This document shows, one piece after another, positions 51,101-60,460 of a DNA stretch of 64,000 bases. Within the stretch, counting starts at the first letter, position 1, and each line of letters starts with the position of its first letter. Source of the stretch: Diploscapter coronatus (Eukaryota > Nematoda > Chromadorea > Rhabditida > Rhabditidae); NCBI GenBank assembly GCA_964036155.1, contig OZ038422.1:85831201-85895200 (forward strand). The letters run 5' to 3'. Made by a program: the position numbers and the translations under genes. The notes below the pieces were generated by a model. That model was not told where the DNA came from. It was given only the letters and a program-made list of their open reading frames with translations, and did not search any database.

Positions 51101-54100
51101 TACACTTTTCCCCATCTTTCTACTCTCTTTAACATTCCCTACTATTTCGCCTTCATGTTTTAGGTTCTCCCGTTCTCCTTTTTCCCACTCTCTGGGCGGA
51201 TGAATCATACCAAGCCCTTCTAATCTTTCCCTCCTTTTTCCTCTTTCTCTCTTCCTTTTCTCTAACCCAAAGACACAATTTCTCGAACTTCGCTTCAAAT
51301 TGAGCATAACCGCTTGATTCATTCAAATATATTGTCGTATTTGGTCACTCCCATTAGTAATTCTTACGGGAAAAAACGTGGGAGGACGCAAGTTTCTTAC
51401 TAATAATATCTACCTGTTAAGATTCCTATTTTTACTAATATATTCATTCGCCTTAACTTTATAGGATTATTTATTGATTTATTACACCTTGTAAATTAGT
51501 ATTCATATCTTCGCCAGACACGTAAATTCCCTATTCAACACACCCATTCCAATGGCGCTGACCGAGATGAATTCCAGCGCCTTGTCTCAGTCTCTTTTGA
51601 GCACCGCCGCTCCGAATGCCGTATCACAGCCTGCAATGAATTGTCAAATTATACAACCACTTGGCGAATCGACGATAACAAACATGATGCAAACGGAGCT
51701 GAACGGACAAACGTATTGGAGCGAATACGAGGGACCAACGAGGAGGAAGAGGACGATTCGAATCGACGATTTTGTCGAGATTAGTAGAGAATGTAAGGAA
51801 ATCAAAAATCATTATTTCTCTATCTTAAAAATCTCTTCGCTTTAGGATCGAGACTCGAGAAGTTATTTATTTACATATATATACATATAATTTCGGTTAG
51901 ATGTTTGAGGCATCACAATATTTGAAGCTATATTGTTCATTTTAGATGAGTACTTTTGAAGCGTAATTGCAAAGTCGTGAATTATCAATTTCCTATTTTA
52001 TGATTAGCTGCGATATTTGATACGTTGCATTCTAAAAATGTCGTAAAATAGATACTATTAGAAGGAGTGAGTCATGGTTTATGAATTCCACGAAAATGTG
52101 TGACATGATCAAATAGATTTGTCACTTATTAAATGGTGACATCGTTTAAAGTCATATCTCGAAAACTTACATCGGCCTGTTTTCTTTTCCTATCCTTAAC
52201 CATATTGTAAAAGATTTTTCTAAATGTCTAGAATCCGTTAAAATGCGTGAATGCTTTCACAAACATTCGGCGAAACCAAGCATTATTCATTCGACAACAC
52301 GTTTCTTTCTAGCGCTTTAAAATTGGCTAAATTTGAAAGATTTTATTTTTAGCTATGTCTATAATTGCTAAGATAGTGTACTGAATAATGTGTGGGTTAA
52401 AAATTATTCATAAATCCAAAATATTTTATGCGACTATCCCTGAGTCTTTCTATCACTACCTTCACAGTATTTTCACAAATCTTGGAGAATAGGGATTTTT
52501 AAGCCTAATAGAATTTTCTCAATTCCAGTTTCGAAAGGCGATATGGTCATTGCACTGCGTACTGTAACCCCTTCGACGATTCAACATTTGCCTTTCGACA
52601 AAGATGACGTCATCCTCGTGGAAGAGCCACTTGCTGATTCAACATTCATTGTAAGTCACTCACTCAGTCAGTCTGACATATGGCCCTTGCAATCTCGTTC
52701 GAAGTATGCCGCAATTTTAATTTGCACTTGATGAGTCAAACTTGTCTAATTTAACAACAATTTTAATGTCATTCATAAATCATGATATCTCCTCTAATCA
52801 ATAAGGTCCGCTTCGGAATTCGTTCAGAATTTTTTCTACCACGATATCATTTGTTTTGAAATTTTTTTTCTTACACTCCATCGGACTTCTCGTATCAGTT
52901 TTCAAATCTTAAAGCTTCCTTCTCACACTAACTAAGTTACTTATCATCATCATTACGAAACATCTCTATTATTGATTTCGAATATTTAAATGTCCTAATT
53001 TCAGGGCTCCTTATCGACTAACTCCTCTAGGACGGGCATCGTGCCTATGGATTGTGTGAAGAAACTTCGACAGAACTCAATTTGCAACCTATCCTCGAAT
53101 ATCGAGCGGAAAGAGTCCACGGTTTTGCCTAGAAGGCCGAATCGGGAATCTGGGTACGTCAGGATTCGAAAACAAATCAATTAGGTCGATTTTTAGCATT
53201 TTGTCAAGCCAACAGTCCTTCCAAGAATACGTGAACACGGAAATCGGCTCTCAATCTTGGTTTATGGGTCAGATGGAGAGGTCCGATGCTGAATCGAAGT
53301 TGAAAGGAACTCCCAATGGAACTTTCCTCGTCAGATATTCGCCTAATCGGGGAACATATGCTATTAGCATAAGGTACTTTTAAAATTAGCGAGGTTTTTC
53401 ATTTTTTGAACAATTTTTAGCTACCAAGACGAGGTCAAGCACATGGCCATCGAGCAAAACGATGGCAAGCAATTCTATCTTGATGATGGCTATAATTTCA
53501 ATAGCATAGTTGTAAGCATTTTAGAGTTAAATTAGTTGTAAATTTGAAAATTCTAGGAACTGATCAATTACTATCGTGTACATAATCTCATTGAAATATT
53601 CAACACTCTAAATACGACGTTGAAAAGTGCTTATAGGGATTGCAAGGTTTGTTAACACACCTTTTAATTTTTTACTGCTACTCATAAAGATGTAGACGAA
53701 GTAGGGATGTTGCGTAGAGGGGCTAGAAGGTAGACCAAAGATGCGAGCGAAAACATGTATTAACTGATAGAGTGAGCCAGGGCCGGGCGGAATTTTGCTT
53801 TTTGGAATTCGGAATGGTTTTTATTTTTTCGGAATTCGGAACGCTAAAACCCTCGGAAATCGGGATTCCGCCCGGCCCTGGAGTGAGCTATTTATAGAGA
53901 TCGAGGATGAGATATCTAAGATGAGTGTGCAAGCGAGGGGGAATAGGGCAGATGGTTGGGATGTTAAAAAGGCCTTAGATGGTAGTTCTCTACTAGTAAC
54001 TCGCACTGCACGAAATATACTTACGAATTCTTTATTGACTAGCCCTGGTTCAATACGGTAATACCAAATACAAAAGTAACGAACAGTGAGGATGAGGATA

Positions 54101-54583
54101 AAACTATGAGGAGGCAAAATAACAACGAAGTGGGCGTATTTATAGGCGCGAGTTGCGCCTAGTAAGCAACTCCGCTCTTTAAGGTTTGGGCAGATTAGGG
54201 ATAGTTCTAGAGATGGCTCTCCAGCCAGAAATGACAATAACAAATATGATTATCAAAATGAACAAGTCGTTGGCGACAATGAGATATGCAATTTGGTAAG
54301 ATGAGATCATTAAATCATGCCCTGACTATTTTCTTTTCTTAAAAATGGGATTTTTGCAGATTTACAAGGTGATTCACGATTTCGAGGGTTCTGAGGCGAA
54401 ATTTTTGACGATTCGAAAAGGCGATTTGGTGACGTTGGTGGACACTATTGGTGAAGAACGGGGTTGGTGGAAAATCATGTTGAATAACAAGGTAATTTTT
54501 AAGACAGTCTGAAAAAATTGAAAACATTCAAACTTCAGGTCGGATTCGCCCCCTTGAGTTACATGGAACCGTTAGGAGATTGA
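45128..54583 (+). CDS. vav-1: VAV guanine-nucleotide exchange factor for Rho-family GTPases
   Basis: VAV activates Rac/Rho GTPases downstream of receptor tyrosine signals. The worm protein controls pharyngeal, gonad-sheath and gut rhythms. Domains in order: calponin homology (45128-46900: ELWRSCVRWLLDLGVIDRSH, DGVLLCKTAEMLCPG); an acidic region with regulatory-type tyrosines (EEEIYRNLNEEVED, DQAIYGDI, about 46960-47050); DH (47350-48450: SIKELLDTETNYVDKALQMI, DLLCLPMQRILKYSLLLQ); PH (48730-49272: DGEVKLLETYSSHSGKMKQR, KQKWMQQFE); C1 zinc finger (49723 on: HNLHYMSF, CHVCHKLF, YECLNCHKLLHRQC); SH3 (52530 on: SKGDMVIALR, IVPMDCVKKL); SH2 with FLVR (53330); and final SH3 (54360-54583: VIHDFEG, GWWKIM, SYMEPLGD). 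This is the full VAV architecture. The ATG follows directly on TTTTCAG, fitting trans-splicing or an upstream exon. Introns hold several MITEs. Confidence 0.95.
45327..45473. mobile_element. MITE-like element, family A, copy 3, in vav-1 intron 1
   Basis: The left arm GACTATTTGGAAACTGCGAA and the right arm CGCGGTTTCCAAGTTGGTC pair in inverted fashion. The interior GTATGGTTAGGGCAGGGTAT is the reverse complement of the ACCCTACCCTAACCATAC centre of copies 2 and 5, so this copy is inserted in the opposite orientation. Confidence 0.7.
46213..46325. mobile_element. MITE-like element, family A, copy 4, in vav-1 intron 2
   Basis: The left arm GTGGTAACTTGGAGACCTCG then AGTCATGCGAAATAGTGTGA pairs with the right arm TTTCTCATGGCTTCAAGGC ending TTTCCAAATAGCC. 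The short centre TCGTTTTCTACCATCCC resembles copy 1. Confidence 0.75.
46422..46535. repeat. Inverted-repeat element (family I) in vav-1 intron 2
   Basis: CAAGGGCCTTTTGTATTCCA then CACTCACTTTTT is mirrored by AAAAAGTGGGTGGGTGTGGA then ATACAAGGGGCTC. A polypurine (GGGA) centre lies between the arms. A half copy (AAAAAGTGAGTGTGGAATAC then AAAAGGCC) lies at about 9490-9535 in intron 1 of the acyl-CoA synthetase gene. Confidence 0.65.
49469..49600 (-). repeat. Family D 130-bp repeat, copy 2, in a vav-1 intron (inverted)
   Basis: It is the reverse-complement partner of 42800-42926. It lies between the PH exon (ending about 49272) and the C1 exon (starting 49723). Facing copies about 6.6 kb apart could pair in a transcript that includes the upstream exon, or recombine to invert the segment between them. 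Confidence 0.85.
51517..51793 (+). CDS. vav-1: vav-1 linker exon with internal start codon
   Basis: This exon carries MALTEMNSSALSQSLLSTA (ATG at 51552) and on to RTIRIDDFVEISRE, ending in phase 1 and joining FSKGDMVIALR of the first SH3. It can be read as an internal exon: a short exon at about 50351-50391 (RDVHGIHKPNTG, phase-2 end) would fit its acceptor at 51516. It could also be a first exon giving a short SH3-SH2-SH3 adaptor isoform without CH, DH or PH. The region 50400-51500 upstream is long, pyrimidine-rich and promoter-like. Both readings keep frame. Confidence 0.55.
53777..53881. mobile_element. GC-rich palindromic element (family F) in a vav-1 intron
   Basis: A perfect 16-bp terminal inverted repeat, CCAGGGCCGGGCGGAA at the left and TTCCGCCCGGCCCTGG at the right, encloses internal GGAATTCGGAA repeats. 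AGTGAG flanks both ends and looks like a 6-base target-site duplication. It lies in the intron between the SH2 and last SH3 exons. Confidence 0.75.
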
Positions 54584-55746
54584 CAAGCTTCATCGTCATA
54601 TTTTCGAATTGCACAAATTTTGCCTGACTTTGGAAAATTCTTATCATTTCGCTTTCTATCATCTCGTCATATTCGATCTCATTATGCATTTGCACTTTTG
54701 CAGTTCACTTTCTATTTTATTTTAAATTTCTATTTTGATTCGCCGTATGTAATTTAGTCACAAGTCTTATCAAACGTTCGTCTGTTTAGGGTATTTTATT
54801 TTACGAATAGGCGAAAATCCAACGAAATTGCGATATATAATGACCATATTCGTTTACTTTAGGAAGGTCCAGATTCTCTATGACTTAGGCCAGCACTTAT
54901 CAGTTAAATTTCATGCAGATGATCATGATTTATGTCGTAATTTGTGAAGAAATACGTTCGAAAACATCGATTTTGTCCTGTGTTTACAACTTGCGACATT
55001 TTGTGTATAGCTCCTCAGTTTCCTGTAAAAATGCCCTCCCAATGCTCAATTATCTTAATTCGGGTCCAAAATTTCTCGATATTTTTAGACATTATCCTCT
55101 AGACGACAAATTTTCCACTGAAATGCCAGTATATTCTCGAAAATAATTTATGTTATATGACATTTAAAACAATTACCGTAAAACCTCTAATTGAAGCCCA
55201 CTCCCCAAAATGCCAAAACTATCCAATACCAATGCCCAACTCAAATCATCTTGTGAAGTGTTTCTATGCATTTTTGGAGTGCACAGTGCATTTACCTTTG
55301 ATTCTAAATTTCTACGATCATCAGATCAAATGATGGTTTGAAATTTTCGATTTTTCCGAAAATGGATCACTGAAAATAGAAGTCCATGGGCTTCTGTTAG
55401 AGGTTTTACGGTATATCGTTTAGTGACTTACAAAAATCTGATCACTTACAGGTACTACGAAAGAAATATTTCCAATTTTCAGTTTGAACGAAAATAAAAG
55501 ATTTCATTATTTACAAAATGCATTGAAAATACCTAAACGTTGCATAAAATCCGCTAAAATGATAAGAAAGTGCTTTAAAAAAATAGCAAACAAACTGAAA
55601 CTAAAAAATTGGGAATGAATGAATAAGCGTTGGTGTTTACACCGTTCACAACGCATCTTTTTAACATATGTCGTAGCGTTTTAATTTTATTTCGAATTTT
55701 CGCTTATTTTTATTTTCGATCATAATTTTTAAAAACTGCAGCAAAC
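54584..55746. other. Intergenic region vav-1 / ENY2
   Basis: It holds the vav-1 3' UTR, a long palindromic MITE at 55174-55413 and AT-rich sequence up to a CTGCAG splice-acceptor-like site five bases before the ENY2 ATG. At 1.16 kb the gap is much longer than the roughly 100 bases typical of nematode operons. Confidence 0.6.
55174..55413. mobile_element. MITE-like element, family E, intact palindromic ends
   Basis: TACCGTAAAACCTCTAATTG then AAGCCCA at the left is the reverse complement of TGGGCTTCTGTTAGAGGTTT then TACGGTA at the right, about 27 bp with a mismatch or two. The 240-base unit has no coding frame. TACCGTA-ended elements are, to my knowledge, common in Caenorhabditis genomes. A degenerate inverted relative is at 5093-5354. 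Confidence 0.8.
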
Positions 55747-56704
55747 ATGTCGAAAGATCGTTTGACGCAATCTGTCGAGAAGCAATTCGTCGAGTCTGGG
55801 GAACAGCAGAGAATTGTCGTGAGATTTTTGCCTAATTTTTCTCATAATATTCGAGTTTTCTAAATTTACTTTATTTCTTTTTTCAAATTTTATGTCAAAA
55901 GGTTCGCCATGCAAGTTCTCTACATTTCCATGCAAAATTTGAAGAAGGTTATGTCGAAAAACTTGAATTTTCGCATAAAATGCGATTTTCAGGACACTCT
56001 CATGAAGCGTCTGAAGGAGAGCGGCTGGGAGGACGAGGTCAAGAAGATGGTCCACAAAATCATCAAGGAAAAAGTGGGTCTTTCCAACAATAAGTCATCT
56101 TTATTTTAGCCTGATTCTCAGCAACTATTGAAAATTCTTCAAGCTAATTGAATTTGAACATTTCGGAAACGTACAATATTTCAAGTCAAATGTATGCTTT
56201 GTTGGAAAAGATAACCGACACCATATTGAATTTTTCTTTTCAAAAGATCGATTTTTGAAAAATTTGAAAAAAACATCATTTTAGTCTGTTTAAATTTTTA
56301 GGGCATCGGCAAAGACGGCGCGACCGCAGAGGCGATTTTCGAGGAGCTCAAAACGCCGTCCAGACGGCTCGTCAGCAACGAGACCAAGCAGGAAGTCTAT
56401 CAGGTCGATTTTTAACATTTCATTTTTAGTTTAGTTATTTATTTTCGCGAAGAGAAGAATTAATTTGTCAAGAAACTCATTGACGGAATAGTTCTTGAAA
56501 CATAATTTATTTCTTCAGTCTTTCTAAAGCTATGAAATATTTAAGTTTTTTTTTCTGTAAATGATCAACCAATACATACTGGCTTTCTATTTTCAAAAAA
56601 CTATTTTGGTGCTTATTTTCTTGAAACTTAGTTTACTTTGTATTTTTCAGATGATTCGTAAATTCGTGGCCGATCAAATGAACCTAGACGTTGACGACAT
56701 TTGA
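55747..56704 (+). CDS. ENY2: ENY2/Sus1 subunit of SAGA deubiquitinase and TREX-2 complexes
   Basis: ENY2 is a small nuclear protein shared by the SAGA histone-deubiquitinating module and the TREX-2 mRNA-export complex. Four exons (55747-55818, 55993-56073, 56302-56403, 56651-56704) give 102 residues, the usual family length of about 100. They read MSKDRLTQSVEKQFVESGEQ; DTLMKRLKESGWEDEVKKMV; GIGKDGATAEAIFEELKTPS with RRLVSNETKQEVYQ; and MIRKFVADQMNLDVDDI. These match the ENY2 pattern L-ESGW-D-VK-------KEKG--------L--EI-P--R-LVP---K-E----IR-FL. All introns are in phase 0 with good acceptors. The preceding CTGCAG suggests spliced-leader addition. The gene lies downstream of vav-1 on the same strand but is too distant for a standard operon. 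Confidence 0.9.
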
Positions 56705-58913
56705 CGCGAATTTGGTCGATATTTTTGAAAATCTAAAATTTTCCTTATTTTTCCGTTCATTCCTAAACTATAATTTTTTTTCCATTTTCATACAGGTATT
56801 TGACAAAGCTGAGTTTTTCTAACAATATTTATTCAATTTTTACAGAAACAGCTTGATTTCATAATTTGTTTATTATTTTTTTCTTTGAAATTTATCCGAT
56901 TTTGACGGTTCTGAAAATACGAGTATTTGTTCAATGGTACATCACCAATTCTAACTTTCTAGCTTGGTTAAAACATTTGAAAAAGAATAAAATTATTAAC
57001 ACTTGACTAGATGATGCTATTTGAGCGGGGCTGTACGGAGTTCTTTTAGAAAAAAAAAAAGATCGCTTTTGCCTATCTATCTTTTTCTATGAGCCCTTTC
57101 TCTCTAAAAGAGCTCCATACAGTCCGATGCTACCATCGAAGGCGAATCAATTCTATAAAATAGTATCACGGAAGCAATTGAGTTTGAATTAGTTGATTTT
57201 TTAGAATTGGAATTAAATTTATAATGCATATTTAGAATTAATTTCGTGAGTAGACTATTGTCAGATTGAAATCAATATTTTTTGTAATATGGTATTTGAA
57301 ACTTAAAGACTGAATCGATATTATAAGCAGAAAACCGAGTTCTAAAGTTATATGACTTGATGAATTCAGGAGGTTCTTCGAATTATAAAATGGCATTTGA
57401 GATTTGCAACTATATTTAATCTCCATATTTTTATGAACTTAAATTGAATATTTTGAATCAGCTAGTTGCGTTTAGCTCAAATACATTATGAAGGTTACTT
57501 GTCTTATATTTAACGTATTCTCCCATTGCGCTCAAAAGTGGACCGTCCTATTGATTGGCGTTATTTTTATCGCATTTTTCGTTTATTTCCCAACATTTTC
57601 TACCCTCGCTTATCGATTTTTCTAAGTTCTTTCTCTTTTTATGAGAAAATTTATTGCACACCTTTCTTTTCTCTAACAAATTGTTTTAAAATATGATAAG
57701 TTTGGATTTCAGATTTTATCTCAACGCAGTTATGTCTGTCTAAATCAGACTATTCGACCGTATAAATTGGCGATTCGAATGAAATTTTGCGAATTTCGAA
57801 AGAAATTAAATAGTGTTCGCTCTGAAAAGGCCCAGGTATGTGAACGAAATGACTTCAAAAGAGTCAGAAATTTGATTTTAATGAAATTTAAAAGGAAAAA
57901 CTTTACCATAAGAATACGTTGAGAAATTTTGATGTTGAATGACGTACTAACTTGTGCAATTAGAAAGGAATAAAACTGCAGATTATTAGATAGCAATTAG
58001 ATGATTTAATTAAAATAGTTCTATTTAGAAGCTAGAAGCCTTATCGACATTAAGTTTAGATTTAACGATTGGTGCAATTAAACGTCTAAAAGTGCCGATA
58101 TAATGAGGTGTGCAACTGCGCATTCTGTAGGTTTTGCGACTCAGGTATGTTTTGGAAAGAAATCGACCACAAATCTTCTGACAAGCAAAATATTTCAGAA
58201 ATATAAAATTACTTCGTGCTGACGCTAAAATTAAATGGATGCAGAAATTATGGAACATAATTGCCTATTTTAGCTTCAACTGTTGGGAATTTATGTTGAT
58301 CAAACGAAAAAGCAGATATATTATTCGAGAGGGTGACAATCGAATTAGGTTCTAGAATATACGAAAATCACGTAAAGGGAACTCTAAGAATGAGAAAAAT
58401 ATAAATTTTGAAATTTTTATTAAAAGACAAAGTAAAATTCGTATACATGAAAATATGATGTTTTATAGCTTCAATATACATTTATTTATTTTCTGCCTCT
58501 AATCTGTTATTGTATAAAATTGTATCTAGTTTATATAGAATTAGTTGTTGTATTTTTTATGAATTAATCAGCAAAATATGCACACTCGTTATCCTTTTAT
58601 GTGAAATTTATTATTTTTGGCTATTCCAATCCACAAATGCCAGGGCATGACCAAATTTAAGATTATTTATTGTTTGAATTTGAATTAAATAAATTATGTA
58701 AATGTGTGATGAAGAGATATTCGCTGAAGATCAAGTTCTATCTTGTTTACCAGTAGACGGCTACAGATTGCAGAATGTGATAGAGTCGAATTATTTTCAA
58801 GATCCCGGTCAAGGCCTTTTCTCTTCTTCCATTTTCCTAGTATTTAGTATCTGGTTTTTTACTGACTAGCAAATTATATTTCTGAATTTTTCGACTATTT
58901 TTTCGTTTGAATT
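56705..58913. other. Intergenic region ENY2 / rml-3
   Basis: This 2.2 kb region is AT-rich. It holds the ENY2 3' UTR and one inverted-repeat element at 57026-57128. A 55-codon frame from an ATG at 58702 (MCDEEIFAEDQVLSC) has no frame-compatible splice into rml-3. No other gene is evident. Confidence 0.55.
57026..57128. repeat. Inverted-repeat element (family L)
   Basis: GGGGCTGTACGGAGTTCTTT then TAG at the left is mirrored by CTAAAAGAGCTCCATACAGT then CC at the right, with an A-run and pyrimidine-rich loop between. The arms are about 22 bp with a few mismatches. Confidence 0.65.
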
Positions 58914-60460
58914 ATGTCTTCTGAAAGACCTGTGGAACTTAGGGCTAAAGTTACTATTGAACCCGTTGAGAATATTCCTGACTTGAAAGTTATCAAGCCC
59001 AAGGTTAATATAATTTAAAATTTTCATTTCTATAATAATATAACAAAGCCGCCTCATAGTCAATATATTTGTTTCATAATCTATTTGAAATTTTGTAAAA
59101 CCTATCTGAATTTTTCAATGTTCTCAGGTTTTCCCAGACAATCGAGGATTTTTCTCGGAAACTTACAATAAAACCGAATGGGCTTCGGAATTGGACTTCA
59201 AGGAAGAATTCAAACAAGTATTGTTGTAAATTTTCCGGACCATAGATTTCGATGCTCCGTGTAATTTCAGGACAATCATTCATTTTCGAAGTACGGCGTT
59301 TTACGTGGTCTGCACACTCAACCAGAAATGGGCAAATTGGTTTCTGTGGTGGGTATTTTTTCAAGATAAACTGAAATTTAAAATAATAACTGTTGATTTA
59401 TGATTGACAGTTGGTAAATTTTTGGGAAAATATTCTTCTTTCGAGTTTTACAAGAGCATTTTCCTCCCCGGCAAATGCTGCACTGTGGTCGAGTGGTAGT
59501 GCGTTAGCACGATGTTAGAGATTTTGGCTAATGATGACGAAACATTTGACTCCAGATATTCTGTGACGGTCAAGAGCTTTTTAACGCTGAAGCCTTTTGC
59601 AAAAATGGTGCAGCTATCGAAATCGTCAATTTATCATTTTCATCAAAGGTTTCATCAAAATGATACTTCAAAATTCAATGAGTAGAAATCAGCGGGAATT
59701 ACGTTTATTTCTGGGGTGAATTTGATTGGAGAGGCAACGTTGTAGACCGCACGATATTCAAGACCTCACGACATGCGAAATAGTGTAGGAGAAAAGAAAT
59801 CGCTATCAGCCAATACCCTACCCTAGCCATACACTATTTCGTATGTCTTGAGACCTTGATGTCGCGCGGTTTCCGAATAGTCGATTGGAGGATTAAAAAT
59901 GCTAATATTTTGGAAATTCAGGTTAGCGGTGAAATTTTCGATGTCGCGGTTGACGTCCGGAAGGGCAGTCCGACTTTCGGACAGTGGCATGGAGTGGTTT
60001 TGAACGACGTCAACAAGCACGCTTTCTGGATTCCACCTGGGTTCTTGCACGGATTTCAGGTTTTTATTTCTCACCAAATAGATTACGTACTCGCGCCACT
60101 AGTATTCGGCGAGCACGATATTATTTCTATCAAATTTCAAATTCAAATTTTTAAATAAACTTCAAAAGTTCCCTTATGAAAATGACAGGATTTCGAAGAT
60201 CAATTGCTTCATCGTCTCTAGTTGACAAGAAAATTTCAGTGTCTCTCACCCCAAGGAGCTCACGTCACTTATAAATGCACAGCGGTTTATGACCCAAAGA
60301 CTGAATACGGTTATTTTTACCGAGAATTTTGAAATAAATCCAATTTTCAGGAGTCAATCCATTCGACAAAGATATCAACGTGGAATGGCCATTGAAGGAC
60401 GGTCTAATCGTCAGCGATCGAGACTCGAATCATCCGGATTTGAATCAGATATCCTTCTAA
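58914..60460 (+). CDS. rml-3: dTDP-4-dehydrorhamnose 3,5-epimerase (RmlC type)
   Basis: This enzyme epimerises dTDP-4-keto-6-deoxyglucose on the route to dTDP-L-rhamnose, which nematodes make and link to cuticle formation and moulting. Six exons: 58914-59003 (MSSERPVELRAKVTIEPVEN), 59128-59217 (FPDNRGFFSETYNKTEW), 59271-59348 (DNHSFSKYGVLRGLHTQPEM), 59922-60059 (GEIFDVAVDVRKGSPTFGQW, then FWIPPGFLHGFQ), 60240-60309 (CLSPQGAHVTYKCTAVYDPK) and 60351-60460 (stop at 60458). The family's cupin-fold features are present: DNRG-F-E, the catalytic-His motif LRGLH-Q, VFDVAVD-R and the IP-GF-HGF strand. The total is about 192 residues, near bacterial RmlC length. The third intron (59349-59921) carries a MITE and a tRNA-like remnant. 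Confidence 0.93.
59484..59570 (+). pseudogene. tRNA-like remnant in rml-3 intron 3
   Basis: TGTGGTCGAGTGGTAGTGCG resembles a tRNA D-arm with the internal A-box promoter. About 50 bases on, ATTTGACTCC resembles a decayed B-box (GTTCGANTCC). I cannot draw a complete cloverleaf: acceptor-stem pairing and a clear anticodon arm are missing. It may be a tRNA pseudogene or a fragment of a tRNA-derived SINE. Confidence 0.3.
59738..59882. mobile_element. MITE-like element, family A, copy 5, in rml-3 intron 3
   Basis: The arms run CGTTGTAGACCGCACGATAT then TCAAGACCTCACGACATGCG at the left, and in reverse complement GACTATTCGGAAACCGCGCG then ACATCAAGGTCTCAAGACAT at the right. The centre with CAATACCCTACCCTAGCCAT is nearly the same as copy 2 at 38538. 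It ends about 40 bases before the acceptor of exon 4. Confidence 0.75.

Noticed and set aside
54583..55747. vav-1 and ENY2 as an operon
   Set aside because: They are on the same strand, but the 1.16 kb gap with a MITE is far from the ~100-base spacing of nematode operons.
58702..58866. Short ATG-led frame MCDEEIFAEDQVLSC before rml-3
   Set aside because: Its best donor is weak and phase 1, while rml-3 exon 2 needs phase 0. rml-3 has its own well-formed first exon.
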